Below are positions 37,479 through 48,045 of a stretch of DNA of 64,000 nucleotides, piece after piece. Made by a program: the position numbers and the translations under genes. Position 1 is the first letter of the stretch; each line of letters starts with the position of its first letter. The notes under the pieces were generated by a model. It saw only the letters and a program-made list of their open reading frames with translations, did not search any database and was not told the origin of the DNA. Source of the DNA: Bacteroides sp. 224 (GTDB taxonomy: Bacteria > Bacteroidota > Bacteroidia > Bacteroidales > Bacteroidaceae); the NCBI RefSeq assembly GCF_010500995.1, contig NZ_QVMK01000003.1, positions 1-64,000 on the forward strand, in the 5' to 3' direction.

Positions 37479-38188
37479 TGGATAACTGGAAACAAAGAAC
37501 AACCCTGCTTTTAGGTGAGGAGAAGATGCAACGTTTATCCCAAGCTCATGTACTTGTGGTTGGTTTAGGCGGGGTGGGTGCTTATGCAGCCGAAATGATT
37601 TGTCGTGCCGGAGTAGGTAAAATGACCATTGTGGATGCAGATACCGTTCAGCCAAGCAATATCAATCGACAGCTTCCGGCGCTTCACTCTACCGTTGGAC
37701 AGGAAAAAGCCGAAGTGTTAGCCAAGCGCTTTCGGGATATTAATCCGGATATTGAATTGAAGGTGCTTCCCCTATTTCTGAAAGATGAAAATATCCCCGA
37801 GTTATTGGATGCAGCTCACTATGATTTTGTAGTAGATGCTATAGATACACTCAGCCCTAAGTGCTTTCTTATTTACCACACTTTGCAGCGGAAGATTAAG
37901 ATCATATCCAGCATGGGAGCAGGAGCAAAGAGCGACATCACTCAAGTACGTTTTGCAGATATTAATGATACCTACCATTGTGGTTTAAGCAAGGCGGTAC
38001 GTAAACGTTTGCAAAAGATGGGGGTAAAGCGTAAATTGCCGGTGGTATTCAGTACGGAACAAGCCGATCCGAAAGCTGTGATACTAACCGAAAATGAAAT
38101 GAATAAGAAGTCGACAAACGGAACCATAAGCTATATGCCAACCGTATTTGGTTGTTATTTAGCCGAATATGTGCTTAAACGATTATAA
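37478..38188 (+). CDS. tcdA: tRNA threonylcarbamoyladenosine dehydratase
   Basis: 236 residues of the E1/ThiF fold. Nucleotide-binding [31 protein letters not shown], and [15 protein letters not shown] are the TcdA/YgdL hallmarks. It converts t6A37 of tRNAs to the cyclic form using ATP. Start shares a base with the antiporter stop; lolD follows by 17 bp, giving a three-gene transcript. Confidence 0.9.
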   Translation: MDNWKQRTTLLLGEEKMQRLSQAHVLVVGLGGVGAYAAEMICRAGVGKMTIVDADTVQPSNINRQLPALHSTVGQEKAEVLAKRFRDINPDIELKVLPLFLKDENIPELLDAAHYDFVVDAIDTLSPKCFLIYHTLQRKIKIISSMGAGAKSDITQVRFADINDTYHCGLSKAVRKRLQKMGVKRKLPVVFSTEQADPKAVILTENEMNKKSTNGTISYMPTVFGCYLAEYVLKRL

Positions 38189-38205
38189 AAAAACAGCAAG
38201 AAGAA

Positions 38206-38859
38206 ATGATTCAACTGACAGGAATAACCAAAAGTTTCGGTTCTTTACAAGTACTTAAAGGCATCGATCTGAATATTGATAAAGGTGAAGTAATAAGTAT
38301 TGTAGGGCCCAGTGGTGCCGGTAAAACCACCTTGCTTCAAATTATGGGTACGCTCGATAAAGCAGATTCCGGTGCTGTATGCATGAATGGTACGGATGTA
38401 AGTCGGATGAAAGAAAAAGAGCTTTCTGCTTTTCGCAATAAGCATATCGGCTTTGTGTTTCAGTTTCATCAACTGCTCCCTGAGTTTACCGCTTTGGAGA
38501 ATATAATGATTCCCGCCTTTATTGGAGGAACCTCCACCAAAGAGGCTACTAAGCGAGCCAATATAGTTCTGGACTTTTTAGGGCTTACAGAAAGAGCTTC
38601 TCATAAACCGAATGAGCTCTCGGGTGGGGAGAAACAGCGCGTAGCCGTGGCACGAGCATTAATCAACAACCCATCAGTGATTCTTGCCGATGAACCATCC
38701 GGAAGCTTGGATACACATAATAAAGAGGAATTGCATCGGCTCTTTTTTGATTTGCGCGATCAGTTTGGCCAAACGTTTGTGATTGTTACCCATGATGAAG
38801 GGTTGGCACAACTTACGGATAGGACGATACATATAGTGGATGGAATGATAAAGCAATAG
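38206..38859 (+). CDS. lolD: ABC transporter ATP-binding protein, LolD-like
   Basis: 217 residues. Walker [11 protein letters not shown]-loop [21 protein letters not shown], signature [15 protein letters not shown], Walker [13 protein letters not shown], and switch His in VTHDEG. The LolD/MacB subfamily powers lipoprotein release from the inner membrane or MacB-type export; no membrane partner gene lies nearby, so the LolD name is by similarity. Confidence 0.85.
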   Translation: MIQLTGITKSFGSLQVLKGIDLNIDKGEVISIVGPSGAGKTTLLQIMGTLDKADSGAVCMNGTDVSRMKEKELSAFRNKHIGFVFQFHQLLPEFTALENIMIPAFIGGTSTKEATKRANIVLDFLGLTERASHKPNELSGGEKQRVAVARALINNPSVILADEPSGSLDTHNKEELHRLFFDLRDQFGQTFVIVTHDEGLAQLTDRTIHIVDGMIKQ

Positions 38860-38901
38860 GTTTAATTGGGCGAAACAGCTGGAATATAACCTTTTTATCT
38901 T

Positions 38902-38909
38902 TATCTTTG
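38902..38909 (+). promoter_or_regulatory. Bacteroides -7 box upstream of the AAA-ATPase
   Basis: TATCTTTG matches TAnnTTTG 26 bp before the ATG at 38935. No -33 box at the usual distance. Confidence 0.35.
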
Positions 38910-38934
38910 TTACCCTATAAAAACCCTTGCCACT

Positions 38935-40686
38935 ATGAACAATAGCATCAAAGGAATACCTTACGGGCTTAGCGATTACGAGCGTATCGTTACTCAGAAT
39001 TATTACTATGTAGATAAAACCCACTTTATCCCCCTGATAGAGCAGGCTGCCTCTTATTTCTTCCTTATCCGCCCCCGGAGGTTTGGTAAAAGCTTGATGC
39101 TCAATGTACTGGACGCTTACTACGACATCAACAATGCCGACCGCTTCGAAGAACTCTTTGGCGAACGATGGATTTATCAACACCCCACCAATCTACGGGC
39201 AAAGTTCATGGTGCTAAAGTTTAACTTCTCGGCCGTGAATAATCAGCCAGATAAATTAGAAGAATCTTTTGAAGAGCATTGCAATGAACGGTTTGGAGAG
39301 TTTGCCAACCGATACGAGCACCTTTTTCATGCTGATTTTCGCAAGGAATTGATGCAACATCGTACCGCTACAGGTAAATTAGGCTATCTAAACCAAAGAG
39401 CCACCAATTTAGGCTTGCGTATCTACCTCATTATTGATGAGTACGATAACTTCACCAACTCCATTCTTGCCTCTTTCGGAGAACAAGCCTATCGGGCTGC
39501 CACCCACGGTGAAGGTTTCTTTCGCTTCTTCTTCAATAAACTCAAAGAAATGACTACCGGCAATGGCATGGCACTGGAACGTATGTTCATCACTGGGGTA
39601 AGTCCCATCACATTGGACGATGTAACCTCTGGTTTTAATATCGGGACTAACTTCACCACTTCGTCTGCCTTCAACAGCATGGTAGGATTCTCTGAGGTGG
39701 AGCTACGCCAGATGCTCGAATATTACCACGAGCAAGGCATGTTGAAACAGGAGGTAGAAAATGTCATCAAAGAAATGAAGCCTTGGTACGACAATTATTG
39801 CTTTGCCACAAGAAGCTTGAACGAATGTATGTATAATTCGGACATGGTACTCTATTACCTCAATAGTTGCAAGGTTACCGGCTTCCCCCCCGAAGAGATG
39901 ATTGATAAAAATATCCGTACCGACTATAATAAGTTGCGTCACCTGATAAGCATTGATCGCAAGTTGGGGCAAAACTTCTCCGTAATCCGCGAGATTGTGG
40001 AAACCGGGCGTACCACCGCCGCCCTTACTGATGCCTTTTCGGTAGAGAAGATGACCGACCCGGATAATTTCAAGTCGCTACTCTATTACTTCGGCTTATT
40101 GACTATTCAAGGCACCGAAGCAGGAGAGGCCATACTGAGCATTCCCAACCACACTGTGCGCGAGCAGATGTATAGCTATCTGACGGAGAGCTATGCTGAC
40201 ATGGACATCTTCCGGCTCGACTTTCACCAGCTTGGCAAGTTAATGAAGAGTATGGCTTACCGAGGCGAATGGCAATCCGTCTTCACTTACATCGGTTCGG
40301 AACTGGAAAAGCAGAGTCGCATTCGTGAGTTTATAGATGGCGAAGCGCACGTAAAAGGCTTTCTGCTTGCCTATATTGGCTTAACGAACTATTATTACCT
40401 CATGCCCGAATATGAGCTGGCGAAAGGTTATACCGACTTCTACTTCCGCCCCAATCCCAAACTGACAGATATGAAATACGCCTACCTACTGGAGGTGAAG
40501 TATCTGAAGCGTGATGAACCGGACAGCCGAATTGCTACGCTGAAAGAAGAGGCACAGGCGCAATTACTCAAATATGCCTCGGACGAAATTGTGACAAGTA
40601 CCATCGGAAATGCCGGGCTAAAACTGATTACCGTCGTTTTCCGGGGATGGGAGGTAGTAGAGATGGAGGAGACAATTAGGGGGTAG
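38935..40686 (+). CDS. AAA-ATPase/PD-(D/E)XK family protein (DUF1703), second copy
   Basis: 583 residues, a distant paralogue of the protein at 27365. N-terminal YYVDKTHFIPLI, P-loop variant RPRRFGKSLM (~residue 48) and Walker B YLIIDEYDNF; C-terminal nuclease-like segment YAYLLEVKYLKRD. The gene stands alone and seems to use more C/G-ending codons than its neighbours (for example ctcgactttcaccagcttgg), which may point to separate acquisition. It is followed by the 22-bp array and arm repeats. Function unknown. Confidence 0.87.
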   Translation: MNNSIKGIPYGLSDYERIVTQNYYYVDKTHFIPLIEQAASYFFLIRPRRFGKSLMLNVLDAYYDINNADRFEELFGERWIYQHPTNLRAKFMVLKFNFSAVNNQPDKLEESFEEHCNERFGEFANRYEHLFHADFRKELMQHRTATGKLGYLNQRATNLGLRIYLIIDEYDNFTNSILASFGEQAYRAATHGEGFFRFFFNKLKEMTTGNGMALERMFITGVSPITLDDVTSGFNIGTNFTTSSAFNSMVGFSEVELRQMLEYYHEQGMLKQEVENVIKEMKPWYDNYCFATRSLNECMYNSDMVLYYLNSCKVTGFPPEEMIDKNIRTDYNKLRHLISIDRKLGQNFSVIREIVETGRTTAALTDAFSVEKMTDPDNFKSLLYYFGLLTIQGTEAGEAILSIPNHTVREQMYSYLTESYADMDIFRLDFHQLGKLMKSMAYRGEWQSVFTYIGSELEKQSRIREFIDGEAHVKGFLLAYIGLTNYYYLMPEYELAKGYTDFYFRPNPKLTDMKYAYLLEVKYLKRDEPDSRIATLKEEAQAQLLKYASDEIVTSTIGNAGLKLITVVFRGWEVVEMEETIRG

Positions 40687-40876
40687 AGTCTATAAATGCT
40701 TGTTTTCCTCTGTTATGGAGTGCCGGGCAAACTATTTTTAGTAGTAAACGAAAGGAAGAAACCCGTTTTTCTTTGGTTTCTATCTCTATTTTCTTCAAAA
40801 AAGTGTCTAAATCCAGTGTACTTAGTGCTATATTAGCATTATTATGCCTTAGTTAAGTGACCTTTATCATGCTTTA

Positions 40877-41030
40877 ATTTTAGTTGTTTTGTCCTATCAA
40901 TTCAATTGTTTTATCATTCAAAACAAATAGTTTTCCGGTAGTAAACAATTAGTTTGATGGTAGCAAACAAGTTGTTTTCCGGTATAAAACAAACCGTTTT
41001 GCACTATAAAACAATTGGTTACATATAACC
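40877..41030. repeat. Seven-unit 22-bp tandem array (array B)
   Basis: Degenerate units start at 40877, 40899, 40921, 40943, 40965, 40987 and 41009. The last five begin with AAACAA (aaacaaatagttttccggt, aaacaattagtttgatggt, aaacaagttgttttccggt, aaacaaaccgttttgcact, aaacaattggttacatat). Most contain an AAAC-N5-GTTT dyad. The period of 22 bp is two helical turns, so the dyads face the same side of the DNA. It lies in the 641-bp gap between the AAA-ATPase and the Ca exchanger; 40687-40876 shows nothing else. Confidence 0.8.
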
Positions 41031-41077
41031 TCCTCTTATTATCACCATAAACAGCTATTATTTTTACCAATATTAGG

Positions 41078-41180
41078 GCGTGCTGGCAAATTTGCCGTCA
41101 CGCTGCCAGCACGGGTTGCCAGCACGCTGTAATTCACTCTGTCTCAATCGAATACAGGCAGATCGTGCTGGCGTGCTGGC
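41078..41180. repeat. GCGTGCTGGC arms: inverted pair and tandem doublet
   Basis: GCGTGCTGGCAA (41078-41089) is exactly complementary to TTGCCAGCACGC (41116-41127), with another GCCAGCACG at 41105-41113. A tandem doublet of CGTGCTGG follows at 41164-41179. Same plan as the block at 12706-12810 with a different arm sequence. Confidence 0.8.
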
Positions 41181-41327
41181 AAAAATGCGAAAAACAAAAT
41201 CCTGGGAGGGGAATTTCAAAAACAGAAAGAACTTTGCGGTTTGGCAAGTAATAGAATACCATAAAAGTTTAAGAAACTATTTTTTTTCGTAGTTTTGCCC
41301 TTCTAAGATTTTACATATCTATCATAC

Positions 41328-42281
41328 ATGAATATACTCTTACTTATCGGCGGACTGGTACTCATTTTAGCAGGTGCCAATGGACTTACAGACGGAGCTG
41401 CCTCTGTTGCCAAACGTTTTAATATTCCTTCTATTGTAATTGGGCTTACCATTGTGGCCTTTGGCACATCGGCACCGGAATTGGTGGTGAGTGTTTCATC
41501 CGCACTAAAAGGTAGTTCGGGAATCGCTATCGGAAATGTAGTTGGAAGTAACATATTCAACTCTCTGATGATTGTGGGATGCACAGCTATTGTTGCTCCT
41601 ATTGTCATCACACGAAACACATTACGAAAAGAGATACCTTTGTGCATCCTTTCTTCCATCGTATTATTGGTTTGTGCCAATGATATTATATTGAATAAAG
41701 AAGCAGAAAATGCATTAAGTATTTCCGACGGTCTTATCCTGCTGTGTTTCTTTGTTATTTTCCTGGGGTATACTTTTGCCATAGCCTCCAATAGCAGTAA
41801 CAGTGCAGAGGAAGAAATTAAACAACTCCCCATCTGGAAATCAATTCTCTATTTTGTGTTAGGGCTCGGTGGACTTATCCTGGGCGGACAATGGTTTGTA
41901 GAGGGTGCCACAGGAATAGCAAGAGGATTGGGCGTCAGCGAATCTATTATTGGGCTTACCCTTGTAGCCGGAGGGACTTCTTTGCCCGAACTTGCCACAT
42001 CTGTGGTTGCTGCCTTAAAAAAGAATCCGGAAATAGCCATCGGCAATGTAATAGGCAGTAATCTTTTCAATATATTCTTTGTGCTTGGGTGTAGCGCCTC
42101 TATCACCCCCATGCAAGTGGGAAACATTACTAATTTCGACCTACTGACGTTATTGGCTTCGGGTGTACTGCTCTGGTTCTTTGGGTTATTCTTCAAAAAA
42201 CGTACTATCACTCGTTTCGAAGGCATCATACTGGTAGCCTGTTATGTCGTTTACACAGCAACTTTAATTAGTTTCAGCTAA
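41328..42281 (+). CDS. CaCA-family Na+/Ca2+ exchanger (YrbG-like)
   Basis: 317 residues with ~10 transmembrane segments and two inverted alpha-repeats: IVAFGTSAPELVVSVSSAL (~40-60) and LVAGGTSLPELATSVVAAL (~210-230), each with the G-T-S-x-P-E core that binds the ion. A loop of charged residues (SNSAEEEIK) separates the halves. Exports calcium or a similar cation from the cytoplasm. Normal length. Confidence 0.93.
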   Translation: MNILLLIGGLVLILAGANGLTDGAASVAKRFNIPSIVIGLTIVAFGTSAPELVVSVSSALKGSSGIAIGNVVGSNIFNSLMIVGCTAIVAPIVITRNTLRKEIPLCILSSIVLLVCANDIILNKEAENALSISDGLILLCFFVIFLGYTFAIASNSSNSAEEEIKQLPIWKSILYFVLGLGGLILGGQWFVEGATGIARGLGVSESIIGLTLVAGGTSLPELATSVVAALKKNPEIAIGNVIGSNLFNIFFVLGCSASITPMQVGNITNFDLLTLLASGVLLWFFGLFFKKRTITRFEGIILVACYVVYTATLISFS

Positions 42282-42288
42282 GATTTAT

Positions 42289-42296
42289 TATCTTTG
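42289..42296 (+). promoter_or_regulatory. Bacteroides -7 box for the GNAT/parE/coaD transcript
   Basis: TATCTTTG 24 bp before the ATG at 42320, with TTTA at 42263-42266 as a poor -33 match. Confidence 0.4.
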
Positions 42297-42319
42297 CATT
42301 CCTTTAACTTATACACTAT

Positions 42320-43456
42320 ATGGCAATAATAATCAAGCAGGTTTCTACAGCAAAGGAGCTTCATAAGTTTATTCGTTTTAATTACGAACTTTACAAAAAC
42401 AATCCTTACTCTGTTCCCGATCTCTACGATGATATGATCAATACATTCTCCAAAGAGAAAAACGCGGCATTTGAGTTTTGCGAAGCTGAATACTTCCTTG
42501 CTTATAAAGAAAAGAAGTTGGTAGGACGCATAGTAGCCATCATTAACAATAAAGCGAATGAGGTTTGGAATAAAAAAGAAGTGCGTTTCGGATGGATCGA
42601 CTTTATTGATGACATAGAAGTATCTTCTGCCCTGCTAAAAGCCGTTGAAGAATGGGGAAAAGCCAAAGGTATGACACAAATACAAGGTCCTTTGGGATTT
42701 ACGGATTTCGATGCGGAAGGAATGTTGGTTGAAGGTTTCGACCAACTAAGCACCATGGCAAGCACATACAACTATCCTTATTATCCTCAACATTTAGAGA
42801 AATTAGGGTTTGAGAAAGATGCCGACTGGGTAGAATTCAAAATCTTTATCCCCGATGCCATTCCGGAGAAACATCAACGCATCTCAGCACTTATACAAAA
42901 GAAGTACAACCTAAAAATAAAGAAATACACCTCTGCGAAGAAGATTGCAGCAGATTATGGTCAGGCTATCTTCGAGTTGATGAACGAGGCTTATCAACCA
43001 CTATATGGTTATTCTCCACTCACTCAAAAGCAAATCGACCAATATGTTAAAATGTACCTTCCCATAGTAGATTTAAGAATGGTTACTTTAATTACCGATG
43101 CCGAAGATAAATTGGTGGCAGTAGGTATTTCAATGCCTTCTTTATCCGAAGCTTTGCAAAAAGCTAAAGGACGTTTATTACCATTTGGCTGGTACCATCT
43201 TTTAAAAACTTTATTCCTGAAAAAGTATTCTAAAACGCTTGATCTTCTGTTGGTTGCAGTAAAACCGGAGTACCAGAACAAAGGTGTTAACGCTTTGTTA
43301 TTTTCGGATTTAATCCCCGTTTATCAAAAATTAGGTTTTATCTTTGCAGAGAGTAATCCCGAGTTGGAGATGAACGGAAAGGTTCAGGCACAATGGGAAT
43401 ATTTCAAAACAGAACAGCATAAACGCCGCCGCGCGTATACAAAGAAGATTGATTAA
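42320..43456 (+). CDS. GNAT-like N-acetyltransferase family protein
   Basis: 378 residues. The N-terminal half has EAEYFLAYKEKKLVGRIVAI and VRFGWIDFIDDIEVSSALLKAVEEWGK, the C-terminal half LLLVAVKPEYQNKGVNALLFSDLIP, both resembling GNAT folds with the acetyl-CoA loop in the latter. No known substrate. Four bases separate its stop from parE, and coaD and the S41 protease follow at 1-bp or overlapping spacing, so this is the first gene of a four-gene operon. Confidence 0.7.
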   Translation: MAIIIKQVSTAKELHKFIRFNYELYKNNPYSVPDLYDDMINTFSKEKNAAFEFCEAEYFLAYKEKKLVGRIVAIINNKANEVWNKKEVRFGWIDFIDDIEVSSALLKAVEEWGKAKGMTQIQGPLGFTDFDAEGMLVEGFDQLSTMASTYNYPYYPQHLEKLGFEKDADWVEFKIFIPDAIPEKHQRISALIQKKYNLKIKKYTSAKKIAADYGQAIFELMNEAYQPLYGYSPLTQKQIDQYVKMYLPIVDLRMVTLITDAEDKLVAVGISMPSLSEALQKAKGRLLPFGWYHLLKTLFLKKYSKTLDLLLVAVKPEYQNKGVNALLFSDLIPVYQKLGFIFAESNPELEMNGKVQAQWEYFKTEQHKRRRAYTKKID

Positions 43457-43459
43457 TAT

Positions 43460-45310
43460 ATGGAAGAAAAGCTACAAGAGGTTACGTATACCGAGGATAA
43501 CATCAGAACGCTCGATTGGAAAGAGCACATTCGTCGCCGTCCCGGTATGTACATTGGTAAATTAGGCGACGGATCGCATTCGGACGATGGGATTTATGTA
43601 CTGCTGAAAGAAGCCATGGACAACTCCATCGACGAATACATGATGGGATATGGTAAAACAATCGAAGTAGTTATTCAAGAGGGAAAAGTAACTGTCCGCG
43701 ACCACGGCCGTGGTATACCTTTGGGAAAATTGGTTGATGTAGCTTCCAAAATGAATACCGGAGGTAAATACGATTCCAAAGCGTTTAAAAAGTCGGTAGG
43801 TTTAAATGGGGTAGGTATCAAAGCGGTGAATGCTTTATCTACTTATTTCCGTGTAGCAAGTTTCCGCGACGGAGAAATGAAATCCGCGGAATTCGCACAA
43901 GGCGAAATGACCAGCGAAACTCCCATAACCAAAACCGAAGAGCCCAACGGAACACTTACTGAGTTTATTCCCGATAGCTCCATCTTTAAAGATTACGAAT
44001 ATCTTAAAGAACACATAGAGCCTTTATTGAAGAACTATGTATTCCTGAACTCCGGTTTAACCATCTTACTGAATGGCAAGCGTTTCCATTCTCGCCACGG
44101 TCTTGTCGACTTATTGAACGAGAATATGACTACCGATCCTCTTTATCCAATCATCCATCTGAAAGGTGATGATATAGAGATGGTATTGACCCACAGTAAT
44201 CAATACGGAGAAGAATACTACTCATTTGTAAACGGGCAGCATACCACCCAGGGAGGTACACACCTCAGCGCTTTCCGCGAGGCAGTGAGCAGAACCATCA
44301 AAGAATATTATGCCAAGAACTTCGATTATGCCGATATACGAAGCGGTATGATCGGAGCCATCAGTATAAAGGTAGAAGAGCCCGTGTTTGAATCTCAGAC
44401 CAAAACCAAACTGGGTTCGAAAGATATGGGTCCGGATGGTCCTTCCGTAAGTAAATTCATTGGCGATTTTGTGAAGAAGGAGTTGGATAATTTTCTGCAC
44501 ATCAATCATGACACTTCAGAGATCATGCTGCAGAAGATTCAGGAATCCGAGAAAGAACGCAAAGCCATTGCCGGAGTTACCAAGCTGGCGCGCGAACGTG
44601 CCAAAAAAGCCAATCTGCACAACCGTAAATTGCGCGATTGCCGCGTGCATCTGAACGATACCAAAGGAAAAGATCAGGAAGAATCTTCCATCTTCATTAC
44701 CGAGGGAGACTCTGCAAGTGGTTCCATCACCAAAAGCCGTAGCGTGAATACACAAGCTGTATTTAGTTTACGTGGTAAACCACTAAACACCTACGGATTA
44801 ACCAAAAAGGTGGTGTATGAGAATGAAGAGTTTAATCTTCTTCAGGCTGCCCTTAACATTGAAGACGGTATTGAAGGATTACGCTACAACAAAGTGATAG
44901 TAGCTACGGATGCCGACGTTGACGGTATGCACATTCGCCTACTACTCATCACTTTCTTCCTGCAATTCTTCCCGGATCTGATTAAGAAAGGGCATGTGTA
45001 TATTCTCCAGACTCCCCTATTCCGCGTTCGCAACAAAAAGAAAACACTTTATTGCTATACAGAAGAAGAACGTTTGAATGCCATCAAGGAGTTAAGCCCA
45101 AATCCCGAAATCACCCGATTTAAAGGATTGGGAGAAATCTCTCCGGATGAGTTTAAGCATTTCATTGGTGAAGACATGCGTTTGGAGCAAGTTTCTTTAC
45201 GCAAAAACGACCTTGTAAAAGAACTACTGGAATTCTACATGGGTAAGAACACCATGGACAGACAAAACTTTATTATAGATAATCTCGTTATAGAAGAAGA
45301 CATCGCGTAA
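43460..45310 (+). CDS. parE: DNA topoisomerase IV subunit B (ParE)
   Basis: 616 residues. GHKL ATPase domain: [47 protein letters not shown] domain: [16 protein letters not shown] and [16 protein letters not shown]. The absence of the ~170-residue insertion of GyrB and the ASGSITKSR variant favour ParE. Works with ParC (2368-4977) in chromosome decatenation. One base separates it from coaD. Confidence 0.93.
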   Translation: MEEKLQEVTYTEDNIRTLDWKEHIRRRPGMYIGKLGDGSHSDDGIYVLLKEAMDNSIDEYMMGYGKTIEVVIQEGKVTVRDHGRGIPLGKLVDVASKMNTGGKYDSKAFKKSVGLNGVGIKAVNALSTYFRVASFRDGEMKSAEFAQGEMTSETPITKTEEPNGTLTEFIPDSSIFKDYEYLKEHIEPLLKNYVFLNSGLTILLNGKRFHSRHGLVDLLNENMTTDPLYPIIHLKGDDIEMVLTHSNQYGEEYYSFVNGQHTTQGGTHLSAFREAVSRTIKEYYAKNFDYADIRSGMIGAISIKVEEPVFESQTKTKLGSKDMGPDGPSVSKFIGDFVKKELDNFLHINHDTSEIMLQKIQESEKERKAIAGVTKLARERAKKANLHNRKLRDCRVHLNDTKGKDQEESSIFITEGDSASGSITKSRSVNTQAVFSLRGKPLNTYGLTKKVVYENEEFNLLQAALNIEDGIEGLRYNKVIVATDADVDGMHIRLLLITFFLQFFPDLIKKGHVYILQTPLFRVRNKKKTLYCYTEEERLNAIKELSPNPEITRFKGLGEISPDEFKHFIGEDMRLEQVSLRKNDLVKELLEFYMGKNTMDRQNFIIDNLVIEEDIA

Positions 45311-45311
45311 C

Positions 45312-45764
45312 ATGAGAAGAGCCATATTCCCGGGGACATTTGATCCTTTTACTATTGGACATTATTCAGTAGTAACCCGTGCTTTATCCTTTATGGATGA
45401 AATTATCATTGGAATCGGTATCAATGAAAATAAGAACACTTATTTCCCTGTGGAGAAACGCCTGGAAATGATTCGGGAGTTCTATAAAGACGAACCGAAG
45501 ATAACGGTGATAGCTTATGACTGCCTGACGATTGATTTTGCTAAACAAGTAGATGCCAAATTCATCATCCGCGGCATTCGTACGGTTAAAGATTTCGAAT
45601 ATGAAGAAACCATAGCCGACATTAACCGCAAGCTGGCAAACATTGAAACGATTCTATTATTTACCGAACCGGAATTAAGCTGTGTCAGCTCAACCATTGT
45701 ACGCGAATTGCTAAGTTATAATAAAGACATTAGCCAATTTATACCTAAAGGAATGATCTTATGA
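45312..45764 (+). CDS. coaD: Phosphopantetheine adenylyltransferase
   Basis: 150 residues. Adenylylates 4'-phosphopantetheine in coenzyme A synthesis. The nucleotidyl-transferase signature [15 protein letters not shown] (T-x-G-H) lies at residues 7-21, with [15 protein letters not shown] and [10 protein letters not shown] (the ISSTxxR-like motif). Length is typical. Overlaps the S41 protease start by 4 bp. Confidence 0.95.
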   Translation: MRRAIFPGTFDPFTIGHYSVVTRALSFMDEIIIGIGINENKNTYFPVEKRLEMIREFYKDEPKITVIAYDCLTIDFAKQVDAKFIIRGIRTVKDFEYEETIADINRKLANIETILLFTEPELSCVSSTIVRELLSYNKDISQFIPKGMIL

Positions 45765-47392
45765 GGAATCTGCATATCTTTTTTATCTGCTTCCTGGCAA
45801 GCATATTGAGTATACAATACATTGCCGCGCAAGGGGTGGTAGGTACTTCGGCACGCAAACTTCAATTTGCTCATTTTGCCATCACCAACTTATATGTTGA
45901 CTCGGTTGATGATAACAGATTAGTAGAAGAGGCTATCATTAAAATGCTCGCCGAACTCGACCCCCACTCGGTGTATGCCGACCCGGAAGAAGTGAAAAGA
46001 ATGAACGAACCTTTAGCAGGAAACTTCGAAGGAATTGGCGTTCAGTTCAACATTTTAGAAGATACGCTCTTTGTTATTCAGCCTGTAAGCAATGGTCCGT
46101 CGGAAAAAGCAGGTATCTTAGCCGGCGACAGAATTGTAGCGGTAAATGACACCGCCATAGCCGGGGTTAAAATGAATACCGAAGAAATAATGCGTCGCCT
46201 TCGGGGTCCTAAAGACTCTAAGGTAGAGCTAACCATTGCAAGGAGAGGCGTAGGTGAGTTGCTTGTCTTTACTGTTAAGCGAGATAAAATTCCTATTCTG
46301 AGTTTGGATGCTTCTTATATGATTCAGCCCAAGGTGGGATATATTCGTATCAACCGTTTTGGGGCCACTACCATCGAAGAATTCAACAAAGCCTTAAAAG
46401 AGTTGAAGAAGAAGGGAATGAAAGACCTTATTCTCGACCTTCAAGGAAATGGAGGAGGATACCTGAACGCCGCCACCGATCTGGCAAATGACTTCCTCAA
46501 CCAAAAAGAACTGATTGTTTACACAGAAGGAAGAACCTCCAAGCGAAGCGAAATCTATGCCAAAGGAAACGGAAACTTTAAGAAAGGGCGTTTAGTGGTT
46601 TTAATTGATGAATTCTCGGCCTCAGCCAGCGAGATTGTCAGCGGTGCCGTACAAGACTGGGACAGAGGGGTAATTGTAGGAAGACGCTCCTTTGGTAAAG
46701 GATTGGTGCAACGCCCGGTTGATTTGCCGGACGGTTCTATGATTCGTTTAACCATAGCCCGTTATTATACCCCGGCAGGTCGTAGTATTCAGAAACCTTA
46801 TAACAGCAACAACTCCGATGGCGGTTCGCACAACAGCGGAGAAGAAAACAGAGATTTATATAACCGGGAACTGATAGAACGCTACAATAGCGGAGAAATG
46901 TTAAGTGCCGACAGCATACATTTTCCGGATTCACTGAAATATCAAACCAAACGATTGGGAAGAACCGTATACGGTGGAGGCGGCATTATGCCCGATTATT
47001 TTGTACCTATTGATACAACGATGTATACCGATTATCACCGAATGTTAATCAATAAAGGTGTTATTCTGAAAGCTACCACCAAATACATCGAGGATCACAG
47101 AAAGTCTCTATCCGAAAGGCACAAAGATTTTAAGCATTTCAACGAACACTTTAAGATTGATAATGAGATGCTGAATATGGTAAAGGAAATGGCTGCAACC
47201 GACAACATTACCTATAATGAGGAAGAATATCAAGCATCGCTCCCTTTGTTAACGGCACAGCTTAAAGCATTTATTGCGCGCGACTTATGGAACATGAATG
47301 AATACTTCCAAATAATAAATGAAACAAGTCCGAGTATACAAAAAGCAATAGAGATATTAAACTCCGGCGAATACGAGGAGTTAATGAAATAG
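45761..47392 (+). CDS. Carboxy-terminal processing protease (S41, CtpA-like)
   Basis: 543 residues with a signal peptide ([10 protein letters not shown]). Residues ~85-170 are a PDZ domain ([19 protein letters not shown]), followed by the S41 domain with [13 protein letters not shown], Ser288 in [11 protein letters not shown] and Lys313 in SFGKGLVQ, the Ser/Lys dyad of C-terminal processing proteases. Acts in the periplasm. Starts within the coaD stop (ATGA) and its 3' end overlaps the convergent PAP2 gene by 12 bp. Confidence 0.92.
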   Translation: MRNLHIFFICFLASILSIQYIAAQGVVGTSARKLQFAHFAITNLYVDSVDDNRLVEEAIIKMLAELDPHSVYADPEEVKRMNEPLAGNFEGIGVQFNILEDTLFVIQPVSNGPSEKAGILAGDRIVAVNDTAIAGVKMNTEEIMRRLRGPKDSKVELTIARRGVGELLVFTVKRDKIPILSLDASYMIQPKVGYIRINRFGATTIEEFNKALKELKKKGMKDLILDLQGNGGGYLNAATDLANDFLNQKELIVYTEGRTSKRSEIYAKGNGNFKKGRLVVLIDEFSASASEIVSGAVQDWDRGVIVGRRSFGKGLVQRPVDLPDGSMIRLTIARYYTPAGRSIQKPYNSNNSDGGSHNSGEENRDLYNRELIERYNSGEMLSADSIHFPDSLKYQTKRLGRTVYGGGGIMPDYFVPIDTTMYTDYHRMLINKGVILKATTKYIEDHRKSLSERHKDFKHFNEHFKIDNEMLNMVKEMAATDNITYNEEEYQASLPLLTAQLKAFIARDLWNMNEYFQIINETSPSIQKAIEILNSGEYEELMK

Positions 47393-47977
47393 CCAACGAT
47401 TCAGCCATTTATTCACATAAACATTAACCACCGCACAGCCAACGCCAATAGCTGCGCCGGCAAGTACATCTGATGGGTAATGCACGCCTTCATTCACTCG
47501 TGCAAAACCCACCGAGGTAGCCCAAAGCGCAGAAGGTGCAATCACATACCACTTCGGGTATTTAATACTTAACGAAGTAGCCAGCGAAAAAGCAACAGCC
47601 GTATGTGCAGAAGGGAAGGACGGACTCGACTCCCTATCCTGTACACTTATTTTGTCGGGATAACGTTCATAAGGTCGTTTCCTGTCGACGGTATATTTTA
47701 ATCCGTAAGTCAATGCAAGAGCACCTCCAACAGAAGTACCAATATAGACAGCATCTTTCAACAAAGATTGATCATTCCGCATACCTGCATACGACGCTAT
47801 AGCCAAAGGAATAGCTACTGCAACATAAGGGGTACTCTTGGAAATTGCTTTACTATAATTCCTGACAAGCTTACCATCCCAACTGTTTATTCTCTTTGAA
47901 GTATTGATATCCCAGTTCTGAGAGTATGCAGCAGAAAACGATAAAAAGCACAGGAAAAGGAGTATATTCTTCTTCAT
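47381..47977 (-). CDS. PAP2-family phosphatase
   Basis: 198 residues with a signal peptide and several membrane segments. The three PAP2 motifs are present: KRPYERYPDK (K-x-R-P), SSPSFPSAHTAVAFS (P-S-x-H), and ARVNEGVHYPSDVLAG (R-x5-H-x3-D). Likely dephosphorylates undecaprenyl pyrophosphate or another lipid phosphate in the envelope. A full promoter precedes it; its 3' end overlaps the S41 protease by 12 bp. Confidence 0.9.
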   Translation of the reverse strand: MKKNILLFLCFLSFSAAYSQNWDINTSKRINSWDGKLVRNYSKAISKSTPYVAVAIPLAIASYAGMRNDQSLLKDAVYIGTSVGGALALTYGLKYTVDRKRPYERYPDKISVQDRESSPSFPSAHTAVAFSLATSLSIKYPKWYVIAPSALWATSVGFARVNEGVHYPSDVLAGAAIGVGCAVVNVYVNKWLNRWLFH

Positions 47978-48005
47978 TCTTCGTTATGTTAACTTAACTT
48001 GTAAA

Positions 48006-48038
48006 CAAAGATAAGTCAAAACGACTCGTTTTACCAAA
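48006..48038 (-). promoter_or_regulatory. Bacteroides promoter for the PAP2 gene
   Basis: Minus strand: TTTG (48035-48038), 21 bp, then TATCTTTG (48006-48013), 29 bp before the ATG. Both boxes match the consensus. It lies 8 bp from the -7 box of the divergent AraC gene. Confidence 0.6.
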
Positions 48039-48045
48039 AATCTTC

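Noticed and set aside
41303..41833. 176-residue antisense frame opposite the Ca exchanger
   Set aside because: Shadow of a clearly conserved membrane protein on the other strand; no start context and low-complexity composition.
47381..47392. 12-bp overlap of the CtpA-like and PAP2 genes as a frameshift
   Set aside because: Both proteins have full family length; a short convergent overlap is ordinary.
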